Positions 8,809-17,007 of a stretch of 64,000 nt of DNA are shown here, in pieces (position 1 is the first letter of the stretch; each line of letters starts with the position of its first letter). The stretch is from Mesorhizobium australicum (GTDB lineage: Bacteria; Pseudomonadota; Alphaproteobacteria; Rhizobiales; Rhizobiaceae), in NCBI RefSeq assembly GCF_900177325.1, contig NZ_FXBL01000004.1:1860001-1924000 (forward strand), read 5' to 3'. The notes beneath the pieces were generated by a model. It did no database searches. It was not told the origin of the DNA and saw only the letters and a list, made by a program, of their open reading frames with translations. Position numbers and translations under genes: made by a program.

Positions 8809-9822
8809 ATGACGGGGTACACACAGGTTTGGTCGCCGCTCGACTTCGAGGCGGATGGAAAACAATGTGATTGGCTGCGCGCACCCTATTCGACGGACCT
8901 GTCGGGCTATGGCGTGGTGCCGATCCCCATCGTGTGCATCAGGAACGGCAAGGGTCCCACGGCCCTTCTCATGGCTGGCAGCCATGGCGACGAATATGAA
9001 GGACAGGTCGCGCTTGCCGCCCTGGCTCGTGAAGTCGACCCGGCCGATGTGAGGGGCCGGATCATCATCCTGCCCGCACTCAACGCGCCCGCCGTCGAGG
9101 CCGGTCGGCGCGTCTCGCCGCTTGACGAGGGCAACCTCAACAGATCCTTCCCGGGAGATTCGGTTGGTGGACCGACTGCGATGATTGCGCATTACGTCAC
9201 CACGGTTCTCCTCCCCATGGCGGACCTTGCCATCGACCTCCACGCAGGCGGACGATCATGTGACTACCTGCCATGCGCCCTGATCAGAAGCGGAGGAACC
9301 GAGAAGGAGCAACGCGAGCTTGCCGACCTCGCGGCCGCATTCGGCGCCCCGGTCACTTCCATCAGCGACGGTTCCGGAGGCGGCGGCAGGACCACGTTCT
9401 CGGCAGTCGGCCAAGGTCGTGGGGTGCCTGTCCTCACTGCCGAGCTCGGCGGCCGCGCAGCCCTGTCGCGCGAGGGGCTGGCCATCGCCGAACGGGGACT
9501 GCGGCGGGTCCTGAAGCGGTATGGTATACTGCCTGACATCGAGACCGACGCTGCTACGCCGACTCGTTTCATGCGGGTCCGGGGTCGCGGGGCTTTCGTC
9601 TACGCCGTGCGCAAGGGTTTGTTTGAACCGGCGGTCGATCTTGGCGCGGTCGTGCAAGCTTGTGAGCTTGCGGGTGTCATCCATGCCGTCGATCGGCCAT
9701 GGCAGACGCCGGAGCCGGTCGCGTTCACCGAGCACGGGATGGTTGCCTGCCGCCGCGCGCCCACGCTCACCGTGCCGGGCGATTGCCTTTACAAGCTCCT
9801 CGTCGACGTCGATCCCTGCTGA
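8809..9822 (+). CDS. DoeB-like N-acyl-diaminobutyrate deacylase (AstE/AspA family)
   Basis: 337 residues of the succinylglutamate desuccinylase/aspartoacylase zinc hydrolase family. Zinc ligands are visible as AGSHGDEYEGQ (H59, E62) and DLHAGG (H145). In ectoine degradation DoeB removes the acetyl group of N-alpha-acetyl-L-2,4-diaminobutyrate, and the ehu-type transporter genes upstream support a related substrate. No ectoine hydrolase (doeA), diaminobutyrate transaminase (doeD) or semialdehyde dehydrogenase (doeC) is present, so this operon alone cannot catabolise ectoine. The substrate may be another N-acyl diamino acid. Its 3' end overlaps the oppositely oriented GNAT gene by 34 bases. Confidence 0.82.
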   Translation: MTGYTQVWSPLDFEADGKQCDWLRAPYSTDLSGYGVVPIPIVCIRNGKGPTALLMAGSHGDEYEGQVALAALAREVDPADVRGRIIILPALNAPAVEAGRRVSPLDEGNLNRSFPGDSVGGPTAMIAHYVTTVLLPMADLAIDLHAGGRSCDYLPCALIRSGGTEKEQRELADLAAAFGAPVTSISDGSGGGGRTTFSAVGQGRGVPVLTAELGGRAALSREGLAIAERGLRRVLKRYGILPDIETDAATPTRFMRVRGRGAFVYAVRKGLFEPAVDLGAVVQACELAGVIHAVDRPWQTPEPVAFTEHGMVACRRAPTLTVPGDCLYKLLVDVDPC

Positions 9823-10313
9823 TCAATGCAAAGGCGCTGGATCGGAGCAATCATGATTCTTTGACGCCCAAACCGGCCCTCGACAATCTGTCCCGTGGGC
9901 GTCAGTCCGCAGGCAAGGTTCAGGTGGAGCGCCGCGAGATTGTCGACGTTCACGCTCGACATGACATGTGTGATGGCCGGCCGCTCTCGTGCGATCCATT
10001 GTGCGGCGAGGCGGATGGCGGCCTTTCCGTAGCCGCGGCCCTGGAGGTGCCTGTCGATCCGCAGGTTGTTCAACGTCATGCAGCCTTTTTCCGCCCAGGC
10101 GGGCAGGGCTGCCTCTTCGCGTGCGACGATGAATCCCACGACCCTGTCGCCATCGACAACCGCAAAGGCATGCTGGCGGGGCGGCGAGGCTCGCAGTTGA
10201 TCGAAGACATCGCTGATGGGTCCGCCGGAATAGGACTCCGTGTCAGGATCAACGGTGATGCCGGCGACAAGAGTTTGATCATCGAGACTGATCGGGCGCA
10301 ACGAGACTGCCAT
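9789..10313 (-). CDS. GNAT family N-acetyltransferase
   Basis: 174 residues. The GNAT core is visible: VVGFIVAREEA (beta 4), LRIDRHLQGRGYGKAAIRLAAQWI (acetyl-CoA pyrophosphate loop, R/Q-x-x-G-x-G/A) and SSVNVDNLAALHLNLACGL. The arrangement resembles BltD/PaiA/SpeG-type amine acetyltransferases. The ATG at 10313 has GGAGGTG 6-12 bases upstream, so longer upstream extensions are rejected. It is the last gene of the minus-strand quorum-sensing operon and faces a DoeB-like deacylase, so acylation and deacylation of the same small amine is an attractive but unproven idea. Confidence 0.8.
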   Translation of the reverse strand: MAVSLRPISLDDQTLVAGITVDPDTESYSGGPISDVFDQLRASPPRQHAFAVVDGDRVVGFIVAREEAALPAWAEKGCMTLNNLRIDRHLQGRGYGKAAIRLAAQWIARERPAITHVMSSVNVDNLAALHLNLACGLTPTGQIVEGRFGRQRIMIAPIQRLCIDQQGSTSTRSL

Positions 10314-10402
10314 CTGACCCACCTCCAAGCGACAAGCCGATGCCAGTCTGGCATCCCCTCTTGCTGGCCGGATTGACGGAATCCCGGGATGGACTTGCCG
10401 GG

Positions 10403-11095
10403 CTACCAATCGGGCGCGAATGCGTAGCCAGCCGACCGGACAGTGCGGATGACATCATGGCCGATGACCGCGGTCAGGCGCTTCCGTAGTCTTGCGACGT
10501 GCACATCGACGCCGCGGATATCCGTTTCCCCGGCATGGTCCGGCCATGCGGCCTTGATCAGGCTTTCGCGACTGAGCACGGCTCCCGGTCTTGCCATCAG
10601 GCTGCGCAGCAGATTGAATTCTATCGGCGGCACAGCGATATCTTGACCCCTGTACAGGATGCGGTGGGAGCGCCGCTCCAGCACGAAGTCGCCGTGTACG
10701 AGATCGCCGGCCTCGCTTTCGACAGAGGTCTTTGCCGCAGCCGCTCTGCTCTGCAGCCAGGTAAGGAGCTTCTCGGGCGGGAAGGGGCGAGAGAAGATTT
10801 CGTCCGCACCGGCCTTAATAAGGTCGAGATGAAGGCCGCTGGCGCCGGGTGCGACGAGCCCGACGACTGCGGCTGTCCTTGTCTCCAAACTGCCTTTGAA
10901 ACTGGCACAGAGTCTGGCCACCGTACGGTCGCCAGGCTGGCAGTCCATGACCACGGCAAGTGGAACAGCCTCGCCCCGCGGCAGCTCATTTTCGGCCGAA
11001 AGCAGTTGGCTGTCGAAGCCGGCGACGCCGAGTATATGGCCGAACACCAGGAAAAAATCCGGGTCCTTCGAATAGATCAGGACTCGTGGCCTCAT
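10403..11095 (-). CDS. OmpR-like regulator with degenerate receiver domain
   Basis: 230 residues from ATG 11095 (a GTG at 11179 gives a 28-residue extension). Residues 1-120 fold like a response-regulator receiver, and about 135-230 form an OmpR/PhoB winged helix (VPPIEFNLLRSLMARPGAVLSRESLIKAAWP, VDVHVARLRKRL, IRTVRSAGYAF). The receiver has D51 at the phosphorylation position, but the usual acidic pair is replaced (YSKDPDF) and the conserved lysine before proline is arginine (FSRPF, R103). Phosphorylation-independent behaviour is therefore likely. It follows luxI in the same direction, with 15 bases between luxI and the GTG start. No partner histidine kinase is present. Confidence 0.82.
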   Translation of the reverse strand: MRPRVLIYSKDPDFFLVFGHILGVAGFDSQLLSAENELPRGEAVPLAVVMDCQPGDRTVARLCASFKGSLETRTAAVVGLVAPGASGLHLDLIKAGADEIFSRPFPPEKLLTWLQSRAAAAKTSVESEAGDLVHGDFVLERRSHRILYRGQDIAVPPIEFNLLRSLMARPGAVLSRESLIKAAWPDHAGETDIRGVDVHVARLRKRLTAVIGHDVIRTVRSAGYAFAPDW

Positions 11096-11194
11096 GAGTG
11101 GATCGATCTGCAGCGTTGCCGTCTGCAAGCTGACTACCGTGCCAATAGCCGCAGTGACAATACGGTCACCTGCGATCACTACAATTTCAGGCGG

Positions 11195-11818
11195 TCAGGG
11201 CGAGGCCGCAGCGTCGGACAGGATCGGTCCGTGGATGTCGTAGGCGCGGCGTGTACTTGCGATCGCTTCCGGCGTGACGTCGATCAACAGTGCGACGATG
11301 TCTCCATCCTCGTGCTGCAGGACATCGCCCAGTTCGGCGACGCTCCATCCAAGGGCGCGCAGGCGCTTCGGCCAGAACGCTTCACATACGACGCTGATCT
11401 GCCGAATCCCGAGTCTGAGCGCAACCTCCAGCAAGCCGCACAATACGACGCCCGCGACGGGAGACGGTCCGCCGCGACCGCGCAGGGCGGGACTGATGAA
11501 AAAGCGCGTCCATTCAAAGATGTCCGGCGCCCGCGGTGGCCCGTCGGACGCGAGCCCCGGAAACACGTCGCCGAGCAGATGTGGCTGTAGCGTCGGAACC
11601 AGGCGCGACCCGCCAACGATCTTGCCGAGGCTATCGAGCGCCAGCAGGTAGATGGCATGCTCGGTGTCGAACGCATCCATTTCGATATTGATGGGTCGTG
11701 CCACCGCGCGCCATTGCCGCCGTTTCACGTAGATGTCGTAGCGAATCCGAAAATAGCGCTCCAGCACAACCCTGTACTGTTTTCTGTTGGCCCAAGTGAC
11801 AACCGCAATTCGAACCAT
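11195..11818 (-). CDS. LuxI-type acyl-homoserine-lactone synthase
   Basis: 207 residues. It makes an N-acyl-homoserine-lactone signal from S-adenosylmethionine and acyl-ACP. The invariant residues of the family can be followed: R and W in RYFRIRYDIYVKRRQW, acidic residues in MDAFDTEHAIYLLAL, R in GGSRLVPT and E/R in IFEWTRFFI. The ATG at 11818 is preceded by GGAGG. It lies 66 bases downstream of luxR in the same orientation, with a lux-box-like dyad between the genes. The acyl specificity cannot be read from sequence. Confidence 0.93.
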   Translation of the reverse strand: MVRIAVVTWANRKQYRVVLERYFRIRYDIYVKRRQWRAVARPINIEMDAFDTEHAIYLLALDSLGKIVGGSRLVPTLQPHLLGDVFPGLASDGPPRAPDIFEWTRFFISPALRGRGGPSPVAGVVLCGLLEVALRLGIRQISVVCEAFWPKRLRALGWSVAELGDVLQHEDGDIVALLIDVTPEAIASTRRAYDIHGPILSDAAASP

Positions 11819-11864
11819 GACGCCTCCAGGCGTCGGGAGTAGGTCACCGTCCCCTGGATTCCTT

Positions 11865-11882
11865 ATGCCGGAATTCCGGTAT
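11865..11882. promoter_or_regulatory. lux-box-like dyad upstream of luxI
   Basis: The 18-base element ATGCCGGAATTCCGGTAT pairs 16 of 18 positions as an inverted repeat (perfect core CCGGAATTCCGG at 11868-11879). It sits 47-64 bases upstream of the luxI start codon and just beyond the luxR stop, the position expected for a LuxR-family activator site. Its minus-strand reading contains ATTCCGGCATA, which also occurs in the dyad before the fseA-like gene at 20368-20378. Confidence 0.55.
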
Positions 11883-11884
11883 TG

Positions 11885-12613
11885 CTAAATCTGAATTTCG
11901 TGCCTGCGCAATGCCTTCACGATGGCATGGGCGACGTTGATGGCATCGAGCTTGTCGCGAATGTTGCGATGGTGGCTCTCCACCGTGTTTGTCGTCACCC
12001 CGAGGATGCAGGAAATGTCCTCAGTCGATTTGCCTTGGGCGCTCCATTGCAGAAGTTCGCGCTCCCGCGGCGTCAACGGCGCTGTACCCTCCTCGCCGCG
12101 TTTTGTCTCCAGGCCGCTCAGCTTGCGAAACGTGTGGACGCAGAGCGCCTCGATCAGAGGCATGGCTTCCGGCGGGACCTCGAGGCGATCGCTTGCCGCC
12201 GTCACCACGGCTGGGCCGGCAAGCGGGACATGGATGGGAACGCAGAGCCCGTCCTTCATGCCGAATTCGGCCGCTTCGTTCATGACAAGGCGCCCGCGGG
12301 CCTTTAGGCTGTCCGGTTGCAATTGATGCCAAAGGAAGGGCTCCGCAGTGAGGCGGCTGCGCGCTGCGCACGGATCGTTGAGGAAGTGACTTTCGGATTC
12401 GTAGCGCAGGAACCATTCGCGTGGCCATCCGTCACATAGGATCGCGCGATGCCATTCGCTGTCGTGCGGAACTGGCAGTCCTGTTATGAGAAAGCTGTTC
12501 AGGCCGTAGGTTTCGAGAACAACGCGGAATACCTGGAGAACCCTGTCAGACGAGCGCGCGGAATCGATGTCCGAAATCGTCGCGAGAAGCTCCAAGACGG
12601 CCGCGTTGTTCAT
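11885..12613 (-). CDS. LuxR-type quorum-sensing transcriptional regulator
   Basis: 242 residues. The N-terminal autoinducer-binding domain keeps the expected aromatic/acidic signature (WPREWFLRYESESHFLNDP and EPFLWHQL). The C-terminal GerE/LuxR helix-turn-helix reads LTPRERELLQWSAQGKSTEDIS, then GVTTNTVESHHRNIRDKLDAINVAHAIVKAL. It should bind the lactone made by the adjacent LuxI product and regulate the operon from the dyad at 11865-11882. Targets beyond luxI may include the element's excision genes. The ATG at 12613 gives normal family length. Confidence 0.92.
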   Translation of the reverse strand: MNNAAVLELLATISDIDSARSSDRVLQVFRVVLETYGLNSFLITGLPVPHDSEWHRAILCDGWPREWFLRYESESHFLNDPCAARSRLTAEPFLWHQLQPDSLKARGRLVMNEAAEFGMKDGLCVPIHVPLAGPAVVTAASDRLEVPPEAMPLIEALCVHTFRKLSGLETKRGEEGTAPLTPRERELLQWSAQGKSTEDISCILGVTTNTVESHHRNIRDKLDAINVAHAIVKALRRHEIQI

Positions 12614-12763
12614 CGATAGACCTCATCGGGTCCTGCAATGTCGGCTTCAACTTAAGGGCGAGTAGTAAGCCGATTCAACGCCTAGGGCGTCGAATGTCTA
12701 TCAAAGGAGTCAGAGTCGACTCCCTATTTGCAATTTGTCCTCTTTTGCGACGGCGCGTCTTGA

Positions 12764-13030
12764 CTAGGCACGTTCATCGCTGGTCTGGCGTTTCGCTGAA
12801 CGGCGCTCGCGACTGTCCGGACCGTTCGCCGTTATCAGTTCCTGTGGTTCGACGCCCAATGCGTCAGCGAGAATCTCCAGCGTGTCCAAGGTGGCGTTGC
12901 GCCGCCCCGCTTCCACGCTGCTGATATAGGCCCGCGTGCGCCCCGAGGCGAAAGACAACTGTTCCTGCGAGAGCTTTCTTTCCCTGCGGAGCCGCTGCAC
13001 GTTCAGGCCAAACACAGCGCGGAGTTTCAT
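12764..13030 (-). CDS. XRE-family HTH regulator
   Basis: 88 residues starting at MKLRAVFGLNVQRLRRERKLSQ (ATG 13030; a start 15 bases upstream is possible). One XRE/Cro helix-turn-helix spans about residues 8-62: LRRERKLSQEQLSFASGRTRAYISSVEAGRRNATLDTLEILADALGVEP. Small single-domain proteins of this kind act as repressors or controllers in mobile elements. It is divergent from the threonine-synthase gene with about 125 bases between starts, so it may regulate that promoter. Confidence 0.85.
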   Translation of the reverse strand: MKLRAVFGLNVQRLRRERKLSQEQLSFASGRTRAYISSVEAGRRNATLDTLEILADALGVEPQELITANGPDSRERRSAKRQTSDERA

Positions 13031-13155
13031 CCCGCAAAAGTGCAAAGACGCGCACTATGGTGCGACACACTCTAGTGAACATTCGGCATTGACAGGGGCA
13101 CCATCGCCTGTTTGAAACGGCTGGCGATCGAACGACGCTGCACAGAGGAAAAGCG

Positions 13156-14571
13156 ATGCCTGGCCAGCTACTTGGCAAGCTTGCAGGAGAAGCGTCGCAA
13201 GCTCTTGAAGGTCGACCAACGCCGGGGAGCCATCAGCCCGACGGGCGCGTGGTGGCTGGTGCGTCCAACATTGTCGGGTTCACCTGCATCCGATGTGGCG
13301 CTGCCTATCCAGCTACCATCGAGATCGACTCCAGAGGCTGTCCGGTTTGCCATGAAACCGCTCCAGCCAATCTCAAGCCAGTCTATGTGAGGCCCGCCGA
13401 CCTTGGGACAAGCGCAGCCAATGCGCCGCGATCCTTGTGGCGGTACGCCTATGCCCTGCCATGCGCGGTCGCGGATTCCGTCTCGCTTGGGGAAGGTCAG
13501 ACGCCCTTGATTGACGCGACCCGGCTCGGCGATATGTTGGGTGTTCCGAACCTCGCCATCAAGGACGAGGGCCGAAACCCGACCTGGTCGCACAAAGACC
13601 GATTCTCGACTGTGGCGGTGTCGGTCGCGCGGGCACAGGGCGCAACCGTGGTGGCAACGGCCTCGTCCGGCAATGCCGGAGCGTCACTCGCCGCCTACGC
13701 CGCACGCGCTGGGCTGCACTGTGTCGTTACGACCTTTGCCGGGACGGCCGGTGCGATGCTGGCGCAGATCAGAAAATACGGCGCAACAGTTCTGCCGCTC
13801 GTCAACAAGAGGGATCGCTGGACCTTGCTTGCCGAAGCAGCGTCACGTCATGGCTGGTTCGTCGCATCGCCCTATCGCGCTCCTGTCGTCGGAAGCCACG
13901 CCCTTGGCATCGAGGGTTACAAGACCATCGCCTATGAAATCGTCGAGCAGTCGGGTGGCGTCGCCCCCGACTGGTGTGCGCTGCCTGTCTGCTACGGTGA
14001 TGCACTGTCCGGCGTCTGGGCGGGCTTCCAGGAGCTGTTTACGCAGGGCGCAATCCCGCGACTGCCCAGGATGGTGGCAGCGGAGGTGCACGGATCTCTG
14101 GCTCGTGCGCTTGTCGCCGGTAGTGACAGGCTCGAAGAACGCAGCATGGCCTTTGAAAGCCTTGCCGTCTCGATCGGGGCGCCAGGCAGCACCTATCAGG
14201 CGCTGAAGGCACTGCGCGAGTCTTCCGGTCGCGCCGTTCCGGTAGACAATGTTGGGCTGGTTGCGATGCAGGAGCGCTTGGCGCGCAGCGAGGGGATCTT
14301 CGCCGAACTGGCGTCGGTCACGCCACTTCTTGCGATTGCAGGATTGCGCAGAGAGAGCGTTATTGCCCCCGAAGATCGAGTGGTGGCGGTCATTACCGCG
14401 AGCGGATTGAAGGATCTCGATCGATCGGTCGCCCAGCCCACGGATAACCCGATCTTTCAGTCGGCGGACGAAGCCTGGGAATGGCTTGGACGCAAAGACG
14501 GTAGGCTGATGGCTGAGCAGGCAGAGACAGTGCCCGGCCATCAGCGAGAAAGTCCTTCATCTGTGGATTGA
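13156..14571 (+). CDS. Threonine synthase family PLP enzyme
   Basis: 471 residues. An N-terminal zinc-ribbon-like segment (CIRCGAAYP and GCPVCHE) precedes a ThrC/tryptophan-synthase-beta fold. The PLP lysine is K147 in WSHKDRF, the phosphate-binding loop is TASSGNAGASLAAYAARAG, and the substrate-binding LGEGQTPLI is present. Canonical threonine synthase converts O-phosphohomoserine to threonine. A housekeeping copy should exist on the chromosome, so this copy in a quorum-sensing gene neighbourhood may serve a dedicated pathway with the kinase and PLP enzyme encoded opposite. The ATG at 13156 has an AGAGG motif upstream. The 3' end overlaps the convergent gene by 31 bases. Confidence 0.85.
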   Translation: MPGQLLGKLAGEASQALEGRPTPGSHQPDGRVVAGASNIVGFTCIRCGAAYPATIEIDSRGCPVCHETAPANLKPVYVRPADLGTSAANAPRSLWRYAYALPCAVADSVSLGEGQTPLIDATRLGDMLGVPNLAIKDEGRNPTWSHKDRFSTVAVSVARAQGATVVATASSGNAGASLAAYAARAGLHCVVTTFAGTAGAMLAQIRKYGATVLPLVNKRDRWTLLAEAASRHGWFVASPYRAPVVGSHALGIEGYKTIAYEIVEQSGGVAPDWCALPVCYGDALSGVWAGFQELFTQGAIPRLPRMVAAEVHGSLARALVAGSDRLEERSMAFESLAVSIGAPGSTYQALKALRESSGRAVPVDNVGLVAMQERLARSEGIFAELASVTPLLAIAGLRRESVIAPEDRVVAVITASGLKDLDRSVAQPTDNPIFQSADEAWEWLGRKDGRLMAEQAETVPGHQRESPSSVD

Positions 14572-15593
14572 GCAAGGAGGACCTGGTTGAGGCTGCGTCT
14601 CGCCCAAGGGAACCACGTCCAATCCGCCTCGGACGCGGGCTCGACGGCCCTGAGCAGTCTGGGTTCGGACGGCGGCTTGCATGGCCAGCCAGGCAAGGAG
14701 GCAAGCCAGGCATCATCATAGACCGTTTCAGTGTAACGGTGACCCTCGTCCGGCATGATGATCGCGACACGGGCGCCGGGTCGGCTGCTTGCGGCCCAAC
14801 TGCCGACAAGGGCGGCAGCGGCGCTGGTTGGGCCTTGAAAGATGCCGTGCGCTCGCAGCAGGCGATGAGCCTCACAAAAGGCCGGATATGCGCCGACCCA
14901 GTGGATTTCGTCGACGAGGTCGTGGCGGAGATTGCCGGGGATCAGGCTGTTGCCGAGACCGCGCAATAGCCGCTTGCCGGCGGGCTGTCCGAACAGAATG
15001 CTGCGGTGGGTATCGACGGCTATAATGACGAGATGCGGAAAGACCGTGCGCAGAAACGTCCCCGTGCCGCACAGCGAACCACCGCTCCCGACGCAGCCGA
15101 CGAGACAATCGATCTTGCCGAACGTCTGGACCAGAAGTTCGGCCAGCCGCGCATAGGCGAGCGCGTTTGCTGGATTGTCATATTGGCGTGGCCAGAAACA
15201 ATCCGGTTCTTCGCGCCGAATACGCTCAAGCCGCTGCAGACGCCGAAGCTGATCGCCATTGCCGTCAGGATCTTCGGTAATGATCATCGTTGCGCCGATC
15301 CCTTCCAGGCGCGCCCGATACTTCGCGTCGATGAGGGTTGAAGCAGTGACCAGGGTGAGCCGGTATCCCCGGGCAGCCGCCAGCAGCGCGAGAGCCATGC
15401 CGAATGTGCCAGACGTCGTCTCGACGATCCGCGCTCCGGTCTGGAGCGCGCCGTCGGCTGCAGCACGATCCAGAATGTATCGCGCGGGCATGAGCTTCAT
15501 CAGCGGGAAGGCTGCCGCGACCAGATTGGGAGACAGCACGGCCATGCGAGGGGTCTCGAGCGCGCGGAAATAGTCGGCTTCCAGATCTACCAT
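14541..15593 (-). CDS. Cysteine-synthase-like PLP-dependent enzyme
   Basis: 350 residues of the fold-type II PLP family (CysK/SbnA-like). The putative PLP lysine is K33 in FPLMKLMPARYILDRAAADG. The phosphate-binding loop region is VETTSGTFGMALALLAAARGY, and GCVGSGGSLCGTGTFLR forms the glycine-rich loop. Substitution of the usual GSxKDR by MKLMPAR and a basic/aromatic C-terminal tail of about 50 residues set it apart from housekeeping cysteine synthases. Such enzymes carry out beta-replacement on activated serine or threonine. The ATG at 15593 overlaps the kinase stop (ATGGTAG), showing translational coupling. Substrate unknown; O-phosphothreonine or O-phosphoserine is an inference from the upstream kinase. 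Confidence 0.82.
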   Translation of the reverse strand: MVDLEADYFRALETPRMAVLSPNLVAAAFPLMKLMPARYILDRAAADGALQTGARIVETTSGTFGMALALLAAARGYRLTLVTASTLIDAKYRARLEGIGATMIITEDPDGNGDQLRRLQRLERIRREEPDCFWPRQYDNPANALAYARLAELLVQTFGKIDCLVGCVGSGGSLCGTGTFLRTVFPHLVIIAVDTHRSILFGQPAGKRLLRGLGNSLIPGNLRHDLVDEIHWVGAYPAFCEAHRLLRAHGIFQGPTSAAAALVGSWAASSRPGARVAIIMPDEGHRYTETVYDDAWLASLPGWPCKPPSEPRLLRAVEPASEADWTWFPWARRSLNQVLLAQSTDEGLSR

Positions 15594-16525
15594 CTTGCGC
15601 CGTCTTCGTTGATCTGGTGAATCTCGACGTCGCAAAAGCCGGACCGCTGTGCTGACGCCGCCGCGCGGCCTGCGCGATGCCGCAAATCCTTGCCGGCGCG
15701 GTCGAAGAGGATGCCGAGCAATGAGCCGCTATGCGCCACCTGGACGCCGCAGGCGCCGGCATCCTCGGCGATCTCGATGACCCGGTCGAAGTGCCGCTTT
15801 GGAAGGTGCCGCTGACTGATCCGCGCGCTGACGGTCGCCGCGCGCCCAAGGCAGTCCGGATCCTGATAGCGGACGGCTCTGGAAATCAGCGCGCGTAGGA
15901 CACGGAATTGTTGGATCTCCGTACTGTCGTAACGTGCCGGCGGCAGCTTGAGCGTATCGATCGGCCGGCCGCCGCTTGCCTTGAAGCCGACGAGAAGCAG
16001 TGGCGGCAACGAGCCGCCGAAATGCTCCAAGACGACGCCCTCCCGCTGGGCGAAGAGGACGGCGTTTTCATCGAAGGCAATGGCGTCGCTGGCCTGTTCG
16101 GCAGCGACCGCGAGTTGGCCGATGCGGGAGGGCCGCAGTTTGGCGTTGTGGGCCGCCGCGACAGCGCGAATGGCGGCGACGACATCGGCGGTCGACGAAC
16201 CGTATCCATGTCCGACCGGAATGCCGCTCTCGATGCGAAGGACACCTCCTTCGGCGATGTCGAGACGGTCGAGTGTCAGGCGGGCAGCCAGCCCCGCCTT
16301 GGTCTTATCATCCGGATGCGCGGTAATGGTGCTTGTACCCGTGAGCGTAAATGTCGCCTTCGATGTCAGCCTTGCGAGCGGGAGGGTGACCAGGCCACGA
16401 TGGAGTTGCCCGTTCCGGTCCTCGAAGACCCCTTGCAGCAGTTCTCCATGATGACCGATTGCCGTCCCGACACCGCTCTGCAGCGACGGTTCATCAACAC
16501 GCAACGATCTGCCGACTCCAGCCAC
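15587..16525 (-). CDS. GHMP kinase, L-threonine-kinase (PduX)-like
   Basis: 312 residues. The GHMP-family ATP loop PVGHGYGSSTADVVAAIR lies at about residues 103-120. The N-terminal GHHGELLQGVF resembles the GxxGELLQG of PduX, the L-threonine kinase of cobalamin assembly. The C-terminal motif GVQVAHSGSLLGILFD corresponds to the third GHMP motif. It probably phosphorylates a small hydroxylated amino acid. No cobalamin genes are near; instead the gene overlaps one for a beta-replacement PLP enzyme. The start is a GTG at 16525; the frame is open a little further upstream but has no better start. It is the first gene of a two-gene operon. Confidence 0.8.
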   Translation of the reverse strand: MAGVGRSLRVDEPSLQSGVGTAIGHHGELLQGVFEDRNGQLHRGLVTLPLARLTSKATFTLTGTSTITAHPDDKTKAGLAARLTLDRLDIAEGGVLRIESGIPVGHGYGSSTADVVAAIRAVAAAHNAKLRPSRIGQLAVAAEQASDAIAFDENAVLFAQREGVVLEHFGGSLPPLLLVGFKASGGRPIDTLKLPPARYDSTEIQQFRVLRALISRAVRYQDPDCLGRAATVSARISQRHLPKRHFDRVIEIAEDAGACGVQVAHSGSLLGILFDRAGKDLRHRAGRAAASAQRSGFCDVEIHQINEDGARW

Positions 16526-17007
16526 GATCCAATCCCAGCGATCCAGGTCTGGGGCAATAGTGGCGTCAGCAACGCCGATCCGCCGTCCTCATATTCCGGG
16601 ATTGACCCAAGTATCCGATGTCTCGGTCGGCATGTCGTGGCTCCCTCGTCTGGTTCTCTGACCGAGCTGTTACAGCGGGCTGTGGAGTTGCCGCCGGGCT
16701 GCGTGTCCGCTCGGCAGTGCCTGGCCGAACCGGTGGCCACGTCGGTATCCTTCGTGGGACTTTAGGACATGGAGCGCGGGTGAAATCGGCCCGGCGGATG
16801 ATCATGTCGCTCTCGCCAATCTGGATGCCAAGACCGCAATTGCCTTTGGAGGGCCGCCGGATGATGGCGACCGAAGGGAGGGGAGGCTCGAGGATTGGGG
16901 TGCGCTTCTTCGAAGCATGCACAGAACGAAGTCGTGACGTCGGACGAAATTGTCGGCCCTTGGTCCGGCGATCGGTGCTGCTGACTAGGCCTGGTACGGG
17001 TCAGGGG
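16526..17007. other. Intergenic, no gene recognised
   Basis: About 480 bases upstream of the kinase/PLP operon. Overlapping open frames exist on both strands but none has a recognisable domain or ribosome-binding site. The promoter of the kinase operon should lie in the left part. I see no clear lux-box dyad in it. Confidence 0.4.

Noticed and set aside
5833..9822. Complete ectoine utilisation operon
   Set aside because: Only the transporter and a DoeB-like gene are present; doeA, doeC, doeD and the usual regulators are absent from the window.
10499..11590. A 363-codon plus-strand open frame
   Set aside because: It is antisense to the OmpR-like and LuxI genes, both of which have clear motifs; it shows no domain of its own.
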